Source: Scortum barcoo
Taxonomy: Eukaryota > Chordata > Actinopteri > Centrarchiformes > Terapontidae
Assembly: GCA_023238725.1 (NCBI GenBank)
Contig: CM041540.1
Coordinates: forward strand, 6,963,501-7,027,500
DNA length: 64,000 nt
Reading direction: 5' to 3'
In this document: piece after piece, positions 11,691 to 24,240 of the stretch
Numbering within the stretch: position 1 is the first letter of the stretch
Layout: each line of letters opens with the position of its first letter
Program-made: the position numbers and the translations under genes
The notes under the pieces: generated by a model
Database searches by the model: none
Seen by the model: only the letters and a program-made list of their open reading frames with translations
What the model was told of the DNA's origin: nothing

Positions 11691-12248
11691 CATAAATACA
11701 CTATATACAGTGTATTTATCCACTATATACACATTTAATCAACAGGTTCTAACTTTAAATGGAAAATATTGGCTCGTGAATAATAAATAATGAAGTTCAA
11801 GGAGCAATGTGTTTATTCCCAAAGTAGCAGTAGAGTTTTAACAATGACCTCTTGATATATGAGTGTTTTATAATGCTTACATTCTGTGCAGCAGGTACAA
11901 TACAGACTGCTAGTTGGCACCTAAATGCACTGTGTGTTCCTCTTCCTGCCCACGCTCGAGTTTAAACTGTACACATAGAGACAAAGTTATGCAGCATAAC
12001 TTCTTTACTGTGCATGCTTTTTGCTGTTTTCAGCATCATATTGAAGTATATGAGAGAGGGAGGGTTGTTAATTGAGATACGTTTAATGTGTGTCGGTAAA
12101 AATGATATGATAATGCCCCCAACATGCAGCACTGTTGCGTTAAATTGAGGGGTGTTGCAGCATTGCAGGTTTACATAAAACACTCGATACCTGAGGGAAG
12201 GATATCAATGCCTCTTTGTGATGTGACTGGAATATAGTGAGTGTCTGT

Positions 12249-12264
12249 GTGTGTGTGTGTGTGG
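12249..12264 (+). repeat. Short TG microsatellite
   Basis: A GT/TG dinucleotide run interrupted once by a C (gtgtctgtgtgtgtg...), just upstream of a strong-looking cryptic acceptor at 12291-12293. Confidence 0.8.
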
Positions 12265-13054
12265 CTCTCTCTTTATTGTCTTTATTTTTACAGGAGATGG
12301 GGTCACAGAGCGGACAGTCTCAGCCGTACTCTGATTGGCTATTTGCTAGGCAATGATGTAATCCTCAAGAGAGAGCAGCTCTGATCGATGAGGCTTTATA
12401 TCTCAGATTACTCCTGATACTGTGTGCGGGGTCGAGTTGTGTGCGCGAACGACGTGCACGTGTGCCTTTGTGTGTACCTCCTCGTGTGGGTCGATAGAGA
12501 TGTTACTGTTGAAGGCAGCGGTTCGGGCTTTTTATAAACAGATGGCCGAAAACACATCACAATCTCGTATACGCCAGGTTCCTGTTGACAAGATCATAAA
12601 ACCTGGAAATGAGCGCAAACATAATGAGAGCCCCAAATGTACTTCTTTTGCTTAATACTGTTTCCTTTTATAGATTTTATAGTGTTCAGAATGAGGAGAT
12701 TTTCAGAAAACTCAACTGTCAGCATGGCACACACAGTTCATGCAGTTTAAAGGGCAGAGCAAAAGGCCTCAATAGGCTATTAAAGAGAAATATGAGGTAT
12801 TAGAAAGAGCAGCAGACACGGTAGCATGACATCATGTGAGGCTGGAGACTTAAAGATTTAAATTCACAACATAAACAAGTGTGAAGTCGATCAATGTGAA
12901 ACCAGCTACTGAGGATGTGGATAATAGAGACTGTGTTTTCTAACAGGGCCTAGCGATATGGCAAAACTTTTTATCACAATAATAATTCATGTACATTATA
13001 ACACGTATATAAATGAAGTTGATATTTCTGCTGAGCTTGAAGATTCCCAGAAGC

Positions 13055-13425
13055 TAATACATTTTGGGAAATACGCTTTCCTTTGGAGAGTTAAATGGGA
13101 AGAGTGATAGCAGCGTCATATCTGTACGCCCAATATGAAATATAAAATACAAAGACTGGAAGCATCAATGCCTCCTAAATTTGTACTAATTAACATGTTG
13201 TATCTCATTTGTTTAATCTCCACACAAAGAGGAACAGGAAAAAACATCAAATGGTGGTTTTTATTTGGAGTTTCGTGCTGCAACCAACTCTTAGCCGGGT
13301 ACAGTGACCTTTCTTTATGCTAAGCTAAACTAATCGCTAGGCTCGAACTGGCGTGTAGACATAAGAGTGGTCTCAGTCTTCTGACAAAGAAGCCAATAAG
13401 AATATTTTCCAGAATATAGAAATAT
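13055..13425. mobile_element. Fold-back / inverted-repeat element, perch-like fish type
   Basis: The left end (ttttgggaaatacgctttcc, then a gagttaaatgggaagagtga tract and tatctgtacg) is roughly the reverse complement of the right end (agacataagagtggtctcag, then gccaataagaatattttcc). The interior carries aaagactggaagca, attaacatgttgtatctcat, tagccgggtacagtgacc and tttatgctaagctaaac, in the order I know from an abundant non-coding repeat of perciform fishes. It is probably a non-autonomous element: there is no coding capacity and I see no clear target-site duplication. The inverted ends are visible directly; the family is recognised from memory. Confidence 0.65.
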
Positions 13426-13920
13426 ATCTTTTAACATTTTCTTGTAGTAGAAAATAATGTCATATGAGTAGTATATATAGTATATCATCTTTATTACATA
13501 TTGCACATATGTTGATACTATTTCTCCATATTTGTGATGCGGTCAGCAGTGTAAATATATGCACACTAAATACATAGTGGTTAACTGTTCTGGATTGTTT
13601 TGCTACTTTTTTCCCCCCATTGCCTGTTTCGTTGCTTTTCCATCTGGTGCTGGACTTTTTTTTCTTTTTTTTTTATCTCCGTGTTAAAAAACCAAACTGT
13701 TACAGCCACCAAGGTCCACTGATACTCGCTCTGATTTGTTTATTAGTCAGCTTTACAGACAGGGCTGCTCTGCTCGAAGCACTGATGCGGCGCTCATCGG
13801 CTTTGTCTTTCGTTACATCATCACGGCAGTCATAATTATTCTGGGAATCGACTAAGAGATCACTCCATTAGTCTATTTCACAGCCTTTTTTTCTGCCATC
13901 TGTCTCTCTCTTTTCTTCAG

Positions 13921-13956
13921 AAAGTTGATGTCGACATGATGGATCAGCTTGTGGAT
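13921..13956 (+). other. apaf1: Candidate cryptic or cassette microexon in apaf1
   Basis: The stretch lies between a strong acceptor (tctctctcttttcttcag, ending 13920) and a donor-like gtgagg at 13957. It is 36 bases long, so it keeps phase 0, and reads KVDVDMMDQLVD. If included it would add 12 residues between GGYIK and WWDVEK. If read through, the frame stops 23 codons after the acceptor. Human APAF1 has no residues here. Treated as unproven. Confidence 0.2.
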
Positions 13957-14077
13957 GTGAGGAGCAGTGATGGATTATTACGCCTGTCTTAGAGGGTGAA
14001 CTCCTCTCCTCCCCCGAGTCGCGTTGATTGATTAATCGTACCGCGTGTCAGCCGGACAGCTATGAGAGGCCATCCTG

Positions 14078-14103
14078 TCTGTCATGGTAATTACCATGAC
14101 AGA
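14078..14103. repeat. 26-bp perfect palindrome
   Basis: Thirteen bases on each side of the 14090/14091 axis are exact complements. The core is atggtaattaccat. It lies in non-repetitive intronic DNA and contains a TAATTA homeodomain-type core. Function unknown. Confidence 0.9.
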
Positions 14104-15375
14104 GTGTGTATCTCTTATGACAGATAATATAGCCCGCAGAGTGAGGAAGCATGATCATAATCTAACTGTCTATCAGTTTTAATGATTATTGCCAAGGTGT
14201 GTCTCTGTGATCACCTGTTTTGCAATCATCAAATGTCTTGAAACCAAAACTGGGCAATTATGCTCAGACACTGTACTTAAAACACAGTTGTTGGTAAGTA
14301 CATTAATATTATTTAAAAACCCTCTATCATACCTTAGCTGTTTTATGGTTTGAAATTGAGAGGAGTCATATATCCACATAAACATCAAGCAAGAATACCA
14401 GTGCAGTCAAATGAAATCTTTACTGATATCCTGAAAAAAAAAAAATCATGGAGCGTTGTAATTATTCTTCTGTCAGTCTTGGAAAAAGGCTTGGCAATCA
14501 TCTGAACGTCTTCATAAGGGTATTTGGTTTGTATTTATCCTCAGCTGGTGTAAGGGAGAGATTTCATTATGGAGGATCAGTGGGATTGTATTAAATGTGC
14601 ATTTGGATCATAGATGTAGACTGATTGATGGTGAGGTTTGGATCGAATACCGTAAAAGCTGTGCATGATGGCTATACTGAATGGTATGATTTTTTTTTTT
14701 TTTTTTGTTCTGAGGAAGTAGAGACTTCACCACATAGCAACACAATAATAGGTCATAAAAAGGAAGATGAAACATGAGCATCTTTATATGATGAACAAAG
14801 CTCCTGTTGACTCACTGTACAGACTGGTGAGGACCAGAACAGCTAAAAGGAGAGTGAATATTGGACTTACATGGTTATGAATGCTAATATTGCTCCATAA
14901 GTTATGGATGTGTATAGTAATGCATAACAACTTTATAAGGTGTGTGTTTATAGCTCGTTGCGCTACCATAATGGGGCCAAAAAAAACCCCAATTATCAAG
15001 TGACACAGCTTTATAATGTTAAGTGTTGATGTTTTAGAGCATGTTGTGGTGTTTCATTGTGTTCTGCTGTTTTAGAGTTACTGTGTAATATTTTCTAGCG
15101 ATGTGAGATGGAGGATTTAGACCTAACTTTGTTAAACAGCTCAAATAAACAATACCATACAGCTCGAAGCTCCAGTGAATTGTTTTGCATATACACAAGA
15201 GCAAGCAAATCACAATTTGAAGACTGTGGCAAATCCATTTTAGGGGCTATTTGTAAATACCAGCGAGATAAGATTAATTTGGATTATGTATTAACATAAA
15301 TACAACCCCTTTAAGCATTGTTTATGTAATTACCACAATGATTGTTTCACTGATTTTAATCTATGATCCATTTAA

Positions 15376-15415
15376 ATTCTCTGCTTTTCCTGAAATACAA
15401 GGAAAAGCAGAGAAT
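15376..15415. repeat. Perfect 16-bp stem, 8-nt loop hairpin
   Basis: The left arm 15376-15391 (attctctgcttttcct) and right arm 15400-15415 (aggaaaagcagagaat) are exact reverse complements with loop gaaataca. It is followed directly by about three copies of ataccaat/accaat. It is far from any exon. The stem is shorter than a typical animal pre-miRNA stem. Confidence 0.9.
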
Positions 15416-16298
15416 ACCAATACCAATACCAACTGTAGTATACGTTTTGAAGACAAGAATTGTTGGAAAAAAAAAAAAACTTAGCAGAAACGGGCCAAGT
15501 AGGCATGCTGTTCTTATTGTGACGCGATTCAGTAGAGGGTTTCCAGCTATCAGATCCTTTCTGATTGCGGCTCTAAATGTCAGACGCCTTCCTGCAGAAT
15601 GACTCGGTGTGCTGCTCCTAAACGGGATGATGTTGTTATTGGTCGGACAAGAGCAGGAGAAGTGACAGCGGGTGACGTCTCCCATGGTTCTCCCTCAGTT
15701 GATAGGTTGATATGATGCAGCGTGAGGAGCCCTCATTGTTTTCCTCTTTCGATTCTTCTCCTTGCCCCCCCGGAGAATGATGTTTTCTTGTTTTGTCCTG
15801 CTGGTTTTTTTTTACTCTGTCAGTACACTTGCCTTAACAATCTCTTAAGCAGCTTTTTTGTTGCGTTAAATCTCTGTCTCTGCCTCTCTCTCGGTTTTAT
15901 ACCTCCCTCCCTGTATGGTCGGGTGAATGGTGTGAGTGTAATTAAAAGCAGCGGGCTATTGTGTGGGGGTATATTTGCTTGTCCAATCCCCTGTTGTGTG
16001 TAAGTACCTGTGTGGAGGGTTTAATTAAACATATCGTACGCTTCTTATCATTTCTCTTTACATCATAAAAAAACACAACATATGGGCTCATATTGGTGCG
16101 TTTGGTTGTAAAATTGTAAGCATACATGCCTGCGTACAGAGAAGTGTGTGTATTTCTGTGTGTGTGTGTAAGGGTGTGATGAAGTGAGTCCAACCCTCTG
16201 AGAGAGGCTGTTACATCCTACACTGACTCCCATCAGTCCTCCTTCCTTCTGCTTCGGGTCCTGCCAGGAAATGCTGTACCTGTCTCACACCTGGCCTT

Positions 16299-16299
<1 letters not shown>

Positions 16300-16332
<33 letters not shown>

Positions 16333-16377
16333 ACACACACAGGACACACACATGCACACACACAGAGGACACACACA
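16300..16377 (+). repeat. CA microsatellite, perfect then degenerate
   Basis: A perfect (AC)n run at 16300-16330 is followed by interrupted CA blocks containing ggacacacac and catgcacacac units. Confidence 0.95.
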
Positions 16378-19300
16378 AACGCACACTCCAAACGCGGATG
16401 ACACAATCTGTCACAGTGCCATGATCCAGGAGGGAGGCGACAGGTGTGAAAAGGCTCATTTCGACTGCACGAACACACACACGCCCAGCAGCCCAGAATA
16501 ATTCACACCAAGTTGTCGTGTTGCAAACAAAAGCACCCTGAAAAAAAAACTGAATGAACAGCGACAAGAAAGGCTTATCCTTATTTAACCATAATCAATA
16601 TCTCTGGGTACTCTGGAGCTTTGTCTGTTTCACTAAGCCAGCTGTCAAAAGCCAGGCCGAGGTGTCATCTCACCAGCAGCGTCAGAAGATCTGTTCTGTT
16701 AATCCTCCCATTTCAATTCGATCGGACATCACGCCGCTTTCGATTTTTTTTTTGTTTGTTTGTTTTTAAAGCACCATTACCAGTGAATTAAAAATTTAGA
16801 AAGAAGACATTAACATAACCTAGAACTACTAAATAAGATTATTGATTTGGTTAGTTACTCTAAGCAAGCCACTTGATACGTGGTTGTACTGGGCAGCTCT
16901 CAGGTGTGTGTATTTGTGAACATGGTTGTCGTACTACATTTCACAGTTTATATCATTGCCTTCTTTGCTGCATACATGTTGGTCTGCACTTTAATTTATT
17001 ATACCACCTGTTGCTACAAAAAAAGTTTCTATTTGAGCAGTCCAGCTGATTTTCACTCAGATCAGGCACACAGTATAGCACATAAGTCTTATTGAGTTTG
17101 GTAATATTCTGTTGTTATAGTTAAGCAGCTTTTCCTGTGTCGTTACCCACATTATCACTTTGGGTGTCCAAAAACTTGATAGTTAATAATTATAGAATTA
17201 TTTTTCTTCTACTCTGCACATTGTCACCTCTGTCAGCGATGAGAGATCTATAGCAAAAATGTTGTGAGATTGTGAGGAGGCCTGCATGCCATTTATATTA
17301 GTCAGCCACAGCAAAACTTGGAAAATGTGTGATACCGCTGCATCTAGCTTCCCAAGGGTTATATGGTAGGAAATAAACTTTTTTTTTTCTATTGTGGAAA
17401 CATAAGTTGACTGATTTTCACACCAATATTGCGTGCAGCGTTGTGACCCCAAGAGGAAGCTCGTACTTCATTTCAAAGCATTAAAGTACACGCGATGTCA
17501 AACGTGTTGTTGGCTCTGTTTTCTGTCTACTTTATTTGTTTTGTCACCCGGGACAGGTGCGACCCGACAAGGTATGACAAGCTGATTGACTTCTCAACAG
17601 TAGCACACATAGATGGAGAGTCTCCATGCGTAAGACATCGAAGTTAGTGGAAATGAGTGTATAGGCCACACACAAGATACAAAGAGAAATGTATATATTA
17701 GTGTGTTTTATGACATTTAGTGGTGTGTTACTATGTTGGCGGGTTACTGGCATCAGTATCAATATAAACTCCTGATCATGTCAGCATTTAGAACAGCAAC
17801 ACTTTGCGGCAACAGTGGATTTGCTCTGTTGCATCAGTTTCAACTTATTGTTTTCAGACACCTGAATTTGCACCTTTGACCAATAGCAAACTGTCTCTTG
17901 ACGCTTTCTAGCTGCTTTGCACTTTTCACTTTTATTTAAACTCTCTGCAGGCATAATAGATGGACAAATTATTTGTAGATAGTTAGGAGGCTTGAGTCAA
18001 CTGTACTGATGTCTCTTGAGGAAACTCATTGTCCTGCTCATCAAAACTTTGCTCCGTAGTGCCACTTATGGTCAAAAGCTCCACACGGTATGTTAAACAA
18101 CCTGAGCTGAAGATCCATGGATGGTGTTTAAACCAGTAAAGAACATGCTTTTCTGATTCTCTCCTCTTTTCCCTTGCATGCACACTGTCATGCACACTCT
18201 CTCGATAACTCACATGTTCACACAGCAATTTGTAGTACACACACACACATCCAAACAGCGTATCCCCAGATGGATGGGACTGTTTTAGATGACACTTCTC
18301 CCCTGCCACAAGTGTTGTCAGACATCACTTATCAGCGGAGCCCGTGATGGAGGAGAAAGGGAGAAACACAATTTCACCTTATCTCACCTTTATACACTCC
18401 CGTCGCTTTCACTCTCTATTTTTCCGTCACCGAGTTCCCAGCGGGCCTGCTCTTTCTGTGTACGTCTCTAGTGTTATCTCTCTCTTTCACGCCTTCATTT
18501 GTTTTTGTTGTCTTTTTTTCTTCCTGCTGTCATTTTCTCTGTCCATCTGCTTTGGTGACCTTATGTCTTAAAGCCCCACCCTTCTTCACTGGAAGCCATC
18601 GCTCACAAGCTTTTTCGATTTTCACGCGTGTGCACCGTGGTTTTCTATGACGCCATTCTTAAAAACAATGCTTACTTTGTACAGTAGCCATTTCAGAACA
18701 CTAGAGACTGCTTTCAGCCATCAGGTCTCGGCCTGTCTCTCTCCTGCTCTCTCAGCCAGAGCCATCATCGTTAAACGCAGCCTAACGAGGCCTCGGCGGC
18801 TAATGAACTGTTACAGCCAGCCGTCACTCTGAGCGAGACTCAAAGCGGAGCGGGGAAGGAGGGCAGAGAGACGTGATGAAATGAAGGAGTGAAGGTTGCG
18901 CTGACCTTCCCTCAAGAGACGTTTGATGGACGGAGAATCTGTCAAAGATTAAGAAACAGTTTCAGCGAGTGGTTCGGGACTGAGCCAGAAGGACAGCTTG
19001 GAAAGTAAATGCAATCACCTCTCTGAGGGATGGATGGGGTATCAAGCAGTCAAGATTCTTGTATAATGAGATTGACTAAGGCATAAGTAAATGTGTCTCC
19101 ATTCTCCCTTGCTGGCAAAGAGCTCAGTGATTTCTCTCAAGGCCTCAGCATCAGTCAGGCCAAGTATTCATTAGTCTTTCTTGAGCTAGAGTTACGCTGC
19201 CCCCAGCTGCCTCTGTCTGAGGTCTTTTATATTTTGTTTCACGAAGATGACTTGTTGCATATGCAAGTTCTTCAGTTTTGCATCATGACAAAGCGGCCTA

Positions 19301-20198
19301 TGAGTGCAAAAATCTTTCTTATTTTATAAACCACAGAGTTAGTTTGTGATGTTGTGTCAGGACAGAGAACACAGAACTAACATCAAGTGCTGTGGTTCAT
19401 GTTTAATTAACTGATTTTTTTTCAAGCATGTCAGTGGACATTTATGGAAAAAAAACACAGAAAAGAGACAATGACACGGGTAAGATTAATATTTATCCTC
19501 GCTTTCTTTTACTACTTTGTTGTTCTTTAAAGCATCTAATCAGAGTAATTCTATCTCACTCTGCTGGTAATGTTGTAAGTTTTTACAAATTATTGTGGTG
19601 AATAATAATACCCCCCTTACATTCTTGAGTCAAATAAGGACAGACAAAGCGACACATATACGGAGGACATACTAAACTATACATACCAGTAGTACAGCTT
19701 TACAATACTGGGTAAATAAAGTGCAAAATGTCCAGTAAAAGTACAACCAAACTTATACGACTTGAAAAATGTCCATAGTAGTAAACCAAGCCAAAAAGTG
19801 TATAGCTGTATGTGGTTGTTGCAGAGCACCAACCTAACAACCAATTGTATATTGATCCAGCCAAAACAAACAAAGCACTTGAGATTGGTTTTTATTTTTC
19901 AAAAAAAGAAAATCTTCACCTTGCAGAACCATTCAAACTCTTTCAGTAAATATCATATAAATAAGAACATATTTAAGCAGCAAAATGCACCTTTATGTAT
20001 GTAGTTTTATGTGGTAATAAGTTATTAGTTCAAAGTCCGTCCCCTAACAGAGAAATGCCAGTTTTATATTCCAGACTTACACAGTTAGTCTTTTATTTCT
20101 ACTTCAAACTATCTGTCTAACCACATACAAGTCCAAGTCTGTGCGTCAACAGCACACTCTCACATTCAGACCCAAGCGGTTTAAGAGAAATCATTGAT

Positions 20199-20307
20199 GG
20201 CTTTTAAAGTCAGCTGTACTGTAAAACTGTCTCACCTTCTGATTGAGCTGGACTTGGCACAGTTCACCTTTCACTGCTGTTTTACAGTATGGCTGACTTT
20301 GAATGCC
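20199..20307. repeat. Inverted-repeat element with 29-nt arms (hairpin-forming)
   Basis: Arms 20199-20227 and 20279-20307 match in inverted orientation at 25 of 29 positions. The clearest core is aaagtcagc...actgtaaaac against gttttacagt...gctgacttt. The 51-nt interior is not complementary. This could be a small MITE-like element or an imperfect hairpin RNA. No known microRNA seed was recognised. Confidence 0.7.
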
Positions 20308-21934
20308 TCATATAGTTTTTATGCCCTCAGGTCTAAATGTTGGACCGGCCTGTAAGAGTTTTGACACATGTCTGCTGCTGCAGCAGAGAAAGATGAACTG
20401 CAGTGTCCGATGTTATTTATATTTTTTGTTAAAAACATGAAAACAGGATGTTTTATGAAAAGTTTATTAATATACTTCGGCACTTTATTAATAGCTGCAT
20501 CAGTGTGGCAACTGGCGAGTTAGCTGACTTTATTGTTTTCTCCTTTTGTTCTTCTTTTAATGTTTCAGTACTGCTTTGAAGAAAACTTCCTGGACACATT
20601 ATTTACAACAGCAGTGCCTGAATTCCCTCATAGGGTTCGTTAATCCTTCATCTGATCTCCCAGTAGTACTTTTGTGTACCTTGATCCTTTTGCATTTGTG
20701 TAGTTGCGCCCCTTGGCACCCTGGCCTCCTTCAAAATTGGTCCTGAGATGGAAATAACACATTCTGATGACTGCTGTTTCCGAGAGGACTCGTATGTAAA
20801 TGAGCCGCTGTGACAGGCCACCGCGTCGGTTCAGGCAGCGTTCGCAGTTTTGATTTCATTCAGCGCCTCTCTTCCGTCATGCTGTTTCAGAAGTGAGCAC
20901 CCCGCGGTGCTGCTCCAACGTAGCAGCAGACCTGCCTCTAAAAATACCTACACACACGCATAAGATGCAAAACAGCTCCTCAAAGTGCATTTATCTTCTT
21001 CTCAGAATCTATTGTTCTGTTTTTTCTTCATTGATTTCTCTTTTTCTCATTTCGGAGACTGTAAAGGAAGCGTATTTTAACGCGACATTAAGTTCACCCA
21101 GGGTTGACATTTTTTCCACAGGACCTTGGCTCTCTGCTTCAGCCATTCGCCTTCTGCATGAGAACAAGAAAGAGTGGAGAACTTTGAAAGAGTTTAGCTT
21201 GGAACGAACGTGGCCTGGTTTCTGCACTCTTGTTGTCAGGCTTGGGGTATAAACACAGGCTGGTGAAATATTTATCCGTCTCCAGGAGGCAGTTGTTTCC
21301 CCTGCGTTGCTCATTAAGCCGGGGTTAATTGTCTCTCTGGATCGAGAAGAAGGGCCTTTGTGTGTGTGAATTGCACCGCATTGACAAAATGAGACAGGGT
21401 GGAGATGGGAGATCAGCGATAGAGGATGAGCTGGTGATGGTGTATGCTTTGTAAAATACACAAATAAACACACACTGTCCATCTCTTTGTCTGTCTTTCC
21501 TTGCTCGCTTTTACACCCTTTGTAATAAGCTCTTTGCCCCCCTTTTGTCTTATTTTCTTTACTTCCTTTTCAATCTTATTCATTCACTGGATTCATTGAT
21601 TTGAATGTCAACCTTCAGCCCTCCACATTTCCAAAGCTGCTGGTCTGCTTTATACCGCTGTTCTTCTAATCTGTGGTGCATTTTCAGATCACCTCACACA
21701 ATCACCTGACACGTGTTGAGTTGGTTTCTGCATCTTCTAGCATGTTGTGCTAAAAGGTAAATAGTTTGACATTTTTTTAGCCAGAATCAGTTGCCAGGCA
21801 ACCAGCGGGGACTCGAGGATGTAGTGTGGCACGGGGCGAATTGTAATTTTTATTCTTTAGTTTTTGTACAGGTTAAACAAACGAGATGTATCCCGTTAAT
21901 TAGTGAGCCATGGAGAATACTGGTTAATGGATTT

Positions 21935-22072
21935 ACCTTTTGACAGAGCCATGCTAACTGTTTCCCTCCGTTTCTAGTATTTATGCTAAGCTAAGCTAAG
22001 CGGTTGCTGGGTTCTGCTACTTATTTGCTGTCCAAAAATGAGAGTGGCATCAACACTTAGTAAGAAAATGAA
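21935..22072 (+). mobile_element. Partial copy of the 13.05-kb fold-back repeat family
   Basis: It carries ttgacagagccatgctaact, tttccctccgtttctagta, tttatgctaagctaagctaa, and then gagagtggcatcaacact followed by aagaaaatgaatatt. This is the right half of the same perciform repeat seen at 13055-13425, in the same orientation as that copy's right half. The left half is not recognisable. Confidence 0.55.
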
Positions 22073-23551
22073 TATTAACCTGAATCCAACCTTTGCAACA
22101 ACAGTGCAATGTAAAGGGAGAGCAACAAAACCTGTATATTATAAATATATGATAGCCTTTTTCCTCAACCCTTGTAGGAAAAATGCTAAGGTCATCAATG
22201 AACCATTTTATCTCTTGTGTTTTCTTGCGATCAGAGGGAGTAATCCACCAATAATGTCATGCCAGTGTCACCTTTCCATGGCAGTGCAGATTGTGTTCTC
22301 AAACCAGATTAGTTATTTCTGTCTTCGGTCTGCGTCCGGGTTGGGAAAAAGCATTCATAAGATGAAAATGTCAGATCGCTGAACTTGTCCGTGATCGAGA
22401 GTGAGCTGCAGATGTGAGGGAGCTCTGTGCAGTGCTTTGTTGTCTCCTTTCTGCCCGTCATTTCCTTCTGTTTCTCACTCCTATGATTTCTCTTTTATAC
22501 TTCACTTCTCTTTTTCTTACTCCCCAGCTCCTCTTTTCCCCATCAGCTCAATTTCTCTCTTTTCCCTTCTCACTTTTGATGTCTCTCGTTCTCTCTCTCT
22601 CTCTCCCTCTCGTGGCGTCTCCCTCTCTCTAATGTTTTCTTTCATGGATCCGTCTCTCCATTTCTCAGTGTGCCGCGAGGACCGAAAGACGACAGAGAAA
22701 AATAAACGGAAAGGGTAACAACCTCTTTAATCCGAGCATGTAATATCTTTGTTTCTCTGCAGTTTCACTTTCCCTGCTCCCTACAATCCATATTCATTTC
22801 CCTTTTTGCTCACTTTTCTCGTGGTCACGTCTGTGATGGAAAAAAAGAGTTGCCCGTGGAAATAAAGAAACGCGGGTGAGAGAAAGTGAAGAAAAAGGAG
22901 AGTGTGTGCGGCAGAGATGTGTAGAGGATTGTCTGAGCATCAATATTTCAGTGGATGGAACCTTGGATGAATAATTCAACCTTGGTGTCACGCTGTTTCC
23001 CTCTCTGCAAGACTCTTGGCCTGGACACACACACGCACACACTAAAACCTTTACTTTTTCTTTCTGAAATAGAGGTGGCCTTACAAAATCACCTGAATCT
23101 ATTCCAGCTGGTATTCCCCCCCACCTTCCCCGTCTTTAATCTACCTCTCCTCCTGCCTCCCATCCATTATGTGCATCCTGCTGCCGCTATATCGTCTTTA
23201 TGATTTTTTATAAAGCGTAGAAACTCTACCTATTCCCCCCGGACTCCGCATCGGAGCTATTTATGTGAGAGGAAGATTAATTACTTCCCTCCTCTTCCCG
23301 TGAAAGACGCAACTGTGTGCAACTCGCTCGTGCCTAAGCGCCGCGCCGGCCCTCACAAGAACACACACGGACAGGTATTTCCGTTATGTAAGCGGTGCTG
23401 ACTTTCCCTCAGGTAGCCCGAATAAGCAGATTTAGCTTCAGGAGAGCTAACGGCGAGGGCCTGTCAGAGCGGATTTGGCGCTCATGTGCCGTTAGCTGAA
23501 ATGAATCGGGGTTGCTCGCATTCTCGGCTTCCCCAGATGTGATTTTTGACC

Positions 23552-23577
23552 TGTGTGTGTGTGTGTGTGTGTGTGTG
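23552..23577 (+). repeat. TG microsatellite
   Basis: A perfect (TG)13 run in the apaf1 last intron. Confidence 0.95.
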
Positions 23578-23878
23578 AGCGTGGCACTGATAGGGAGCTT
23601 ATCTGAACATCCAGAATGGTGTGGCTTCATAGATAAGGGTTCAACAGCCCTGCTTGTTTTCTCTCATCACGTTTACACCAAGGCAGGTGACACTTATGTA
23701 TATTTTCCACCTCCCGACTCCTTTTCTCTTTTTACTTCACGTCGTTGACATCTTTAAAACCTATCGATTTGTTGTCTCAAAGCTTTTCTAACTATCTTTC
23801 AAAATATCTTTACAGCATTGATATACACTCGGTTGGTAATTTATAATTAAACACATCCAGCTAGAAGTCTAATGTGAC

Positions 23879-24240
23879 AGTTCTGCAATAAATCCTCCCT
23901 TTATGAAGGTTATGATGTTCAGTTTTTTGTTGAAACTGAGAGGTGTTTGACTCACCACAAACTGCAGCCCCCAAAAAAATGACCACACAGTTGAATCATG
24001 TTGCATTATTGCATTACATAAATGTCCTCCCCTTTTTATATCAATGAGGGTACTTAATAATAGATGCCCCTGTCAGTTGAACACAAATCAACAGCACCGC
24101 AAGCTAAACATGCTGAAGTAACATCAACAGAAACGGATTATTATAACCTTTGTGGAGGGAGGGATTTATGGCAGCGCTGATGTATCAAACTGCAACAGTT
24201 TCAGCAAGGTGTACTCAATAAACTGGCAAATAAGTGCATC
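23879..24240 (+). repeat. Degenerate teleost repeat ending in 'gtgtactcaataaactggca'
   Basis: The segment contains cctttatgaaggttatgatg, gttcagttttttgttgaaac, ctttgtggagggagggattt, atggcagcgctg, then caacagtttcagcaaggtgt and the end gtactcaataaactggca. I recognise this order from an abundant fish repeat whose end normally reads 'gtgtacctaataaagtggc'. It is non-coding here and diverged. Confidence 0.6.

Noticed and set aside
20199..20307. Known microRNA gene
   Set aside because: The arms do not contain a microRNA seed that I recognise, and the interior does not pair in the typical way. Kept only as an inverted-repeat element.
21009..21482. 157-codon - strand frame inside the apaf1 last intron
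   Set aside because: No recognisable domain. It overlaps a + strand frame of 119 codons, and its composition is ordinary.
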